Positions 63,150-64,000 of a DNA stretch of 64,000 nucleotides are shown one piece after another. The position numbers and the translations under genes were made by a program. The stretch's first letter is position 1. Each line of letters starts with the position of its first letter. Origin of the DNA: Flavobacteriales bacterium (GTDB lineage: Bacteria; Bacteroidota; Bacteroidia; Flavobacteriales_E; Vicingaceae); assembly GCA_002401955.1 (NCBI GenBank), contig NVUQ01000002.1, forward strand, positions 1 to 64,000, in the 5' to 3' direction. The notes under the pieces are model-generated. The model was not told the origin of the DNA. It made no database searches and saw only the letters and a program-made list of their open reading frames with translations.

Positions 63150-64000
63150 CATAATAATAAAGGTGTTGTGCGTAAGCCCGAAAGAAATGCGGGCCAGTCC
63201 CGATAGCTATCGGGAGATGTGAATGTACAAATGCGTAAAAACAAATAAAAGGGGCTTGTCCTTTTGTTTGCGGAGCAAACAATTACTTTAGTATTGTTTT
63301 AGCATTTATCAGAGCGCGTGGATAGCATATCTTGAGGCTTTACACAAGGCTCGCTCAAATATCCACTGGATATTTGCCGTAGTTATTTTGCATCAAGGCA
63401 AAAAGAACTAATGAACAAAGCCAGTTTACGTAGTATAGAAAAATACAAGTTAAAGCCTTATTAAGGCAAACGTATTTTTTCGTATACAAGTAAACTACAA
63501 TCATAAAATTTTTTGAGCGCTGGAAAAAGAATTAATTTTTAAAGATGTTGAGCCTTGAGCGGCAATTTTATACTTCGGTTCGTTCCTCACTCAGCACAGG
63601 CGCCATTCCTAATTATAAGGACAAAATGATAAACCTTATAAAAAACAAAGTTCCTGAGAATCGCGTATTTTAAAATTTATGTACGATTGTACATTATACG
63701 AGAATTTTAAGAAGCGTTGGTCCCGATAGCTATCGGGAGTGCGATCTATTTACTTTGCTGCCAAAGAGCAAAGCAAACGAGGCACGAGTGCAGACATAAT
63801 AAACATTATAAGATCTAAACGACTACAAACGATTATATGCTGTAAAGCTGCAATATATGCTATAATACCTTTAAATAACAAAACTATCGTTTTGTCTTAT
63901 AATGTATTGCATTATGTTACTTTGCTTTGGACTTTAAGAATTTATTCTTAAAGGACGGAAAGAAAATTTTATTTAATCAAAAGGCGTAAGTGTTGGAAGT
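63142..64000 (+). repeat. Accessory-region spacer block, copy C (runs off window end)
   Basis: From 'CTATTTAACATAATAATAAAGGTGTTGTGCGTAAGCCCG' onward this matches 41184-42225 with deletions, including both palindromes (63199-63214 and 63722-63737) and 'CGTATTTTTTCGTATACAAG', and reaches the 'GCGTAAGTGTTGG' of the tail at the window end. No gene is supported. It suggests that another cassette follows beyond the window. Confidence 0.8.

Noticed and set aside
41283-63737. TCCCGATAGCTATCGGGA palindromes as tRNA or rRNA parts
   Set aside because: They are short perfect palindromes in non-coding blocks; no cloverleaf or T-loop sequence surrounds them.
63739-63951. A 70-residue plus-strand reading frame in block C
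   Set aside because: The matching block A region at 41931-42110 has an insertion that disrupts the frame, so it is not conserved as protein.

Overview
The window is AT-rich chromosomal DNA from a member of the Bacteroidota, most likely order Flavobacteriales. The evidence is a secreted BNR-repeat protein with a C-terminal type IX secretion sorting domain, GldL-like 'LFKxMHWPGA' membrane motifs, DUF3857-transglutaminase, YARHG, MORN_2 and lipocalin-like lipoproteins, and start codons with AT-rich upstream regions and no obvious Shine-Dalgarno sequence. No rRNA, tRNA or CRISPR array was recognised.

Layout. 1-14.8 kb: secreted and signalling genes. These are a T9SS cargo protein, a TPR/SpoIIE-type PP2C phosphatase, a heme-c-type lipoprotein and a 1730-residue kinase-ATPase-GAF-PP2C protein. 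15-20 kb: threonine biosynthesis operon thrA-thrB-thrC, preceded by a Thr/Ile-rich leader peptide and hairpins (candidate attenuator). 20-32.5 kb: membrane and lipoprotein genes, an AbiEi-Fic fusion with a candidate direct-repeat operator, and a second PP2C protein nearly identical to the first in its catalytic domain. 32.5-41.2 kb: a nitrosative-stress or nitrogen-oxide cluster. It holds a Crp/Fnr regulator, a RIC-type di-iron repair protein and a diverged RIC paralogue without iron ligands, a system II cytochrome c synthase, a group III truncated hemoglobin with a broken second copy, a ferredoxin, a cupin and small membrane proteins. Three copies of a TTATGA-N6-TCATAA-type palindrome tie this cluster to the regulator. 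41.2-64 kb: accessory region.

The accessory region is modular. A roughly 1-kb non-coding block (complete at 41184-42610, split by an IS1380-type element at 51529-53485, partial at 54945-55290, and running off the window at 63142-64000) separates gene cassettes. Cassette 1 is a type I restriction operon (hsdM, AbiEi/AbiEii-like pair, hsdS, hsdR, mrr-like nuclease). Next come the IS and a RhuM-Fic gene. Cassette 2 is a tightly overlapping four-gene operon: DNA cytosine methyltransferase, HD-domain protein, ORC/CDC6-like P-loop ATPase, and an unrecognised Rossmann-like protein. It is followed by a RibD-like deaminase fused to an AlbA/RecG-type ATPase domain, three 62-bp hairpin-bearing tandem repeats, and a tyrosine recombinase. 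The recombinase gene has a classic -1 slippery heptamer in its candidate upstream reading frame. Two fossil 3' ends of the same recombinase gene (26829-26891 and 53424-53483) and pieces of the same block elsewhere suggest that the block and recombinase take part in repeated cassette gain and loss.

The best candidates for an undescribed system are the methyltransferase/HD/ATPase/Rossmann operon and the neighbouring deaminase-ATPase fusion. Both are functional inferences from domain content and context, not demonstrations.
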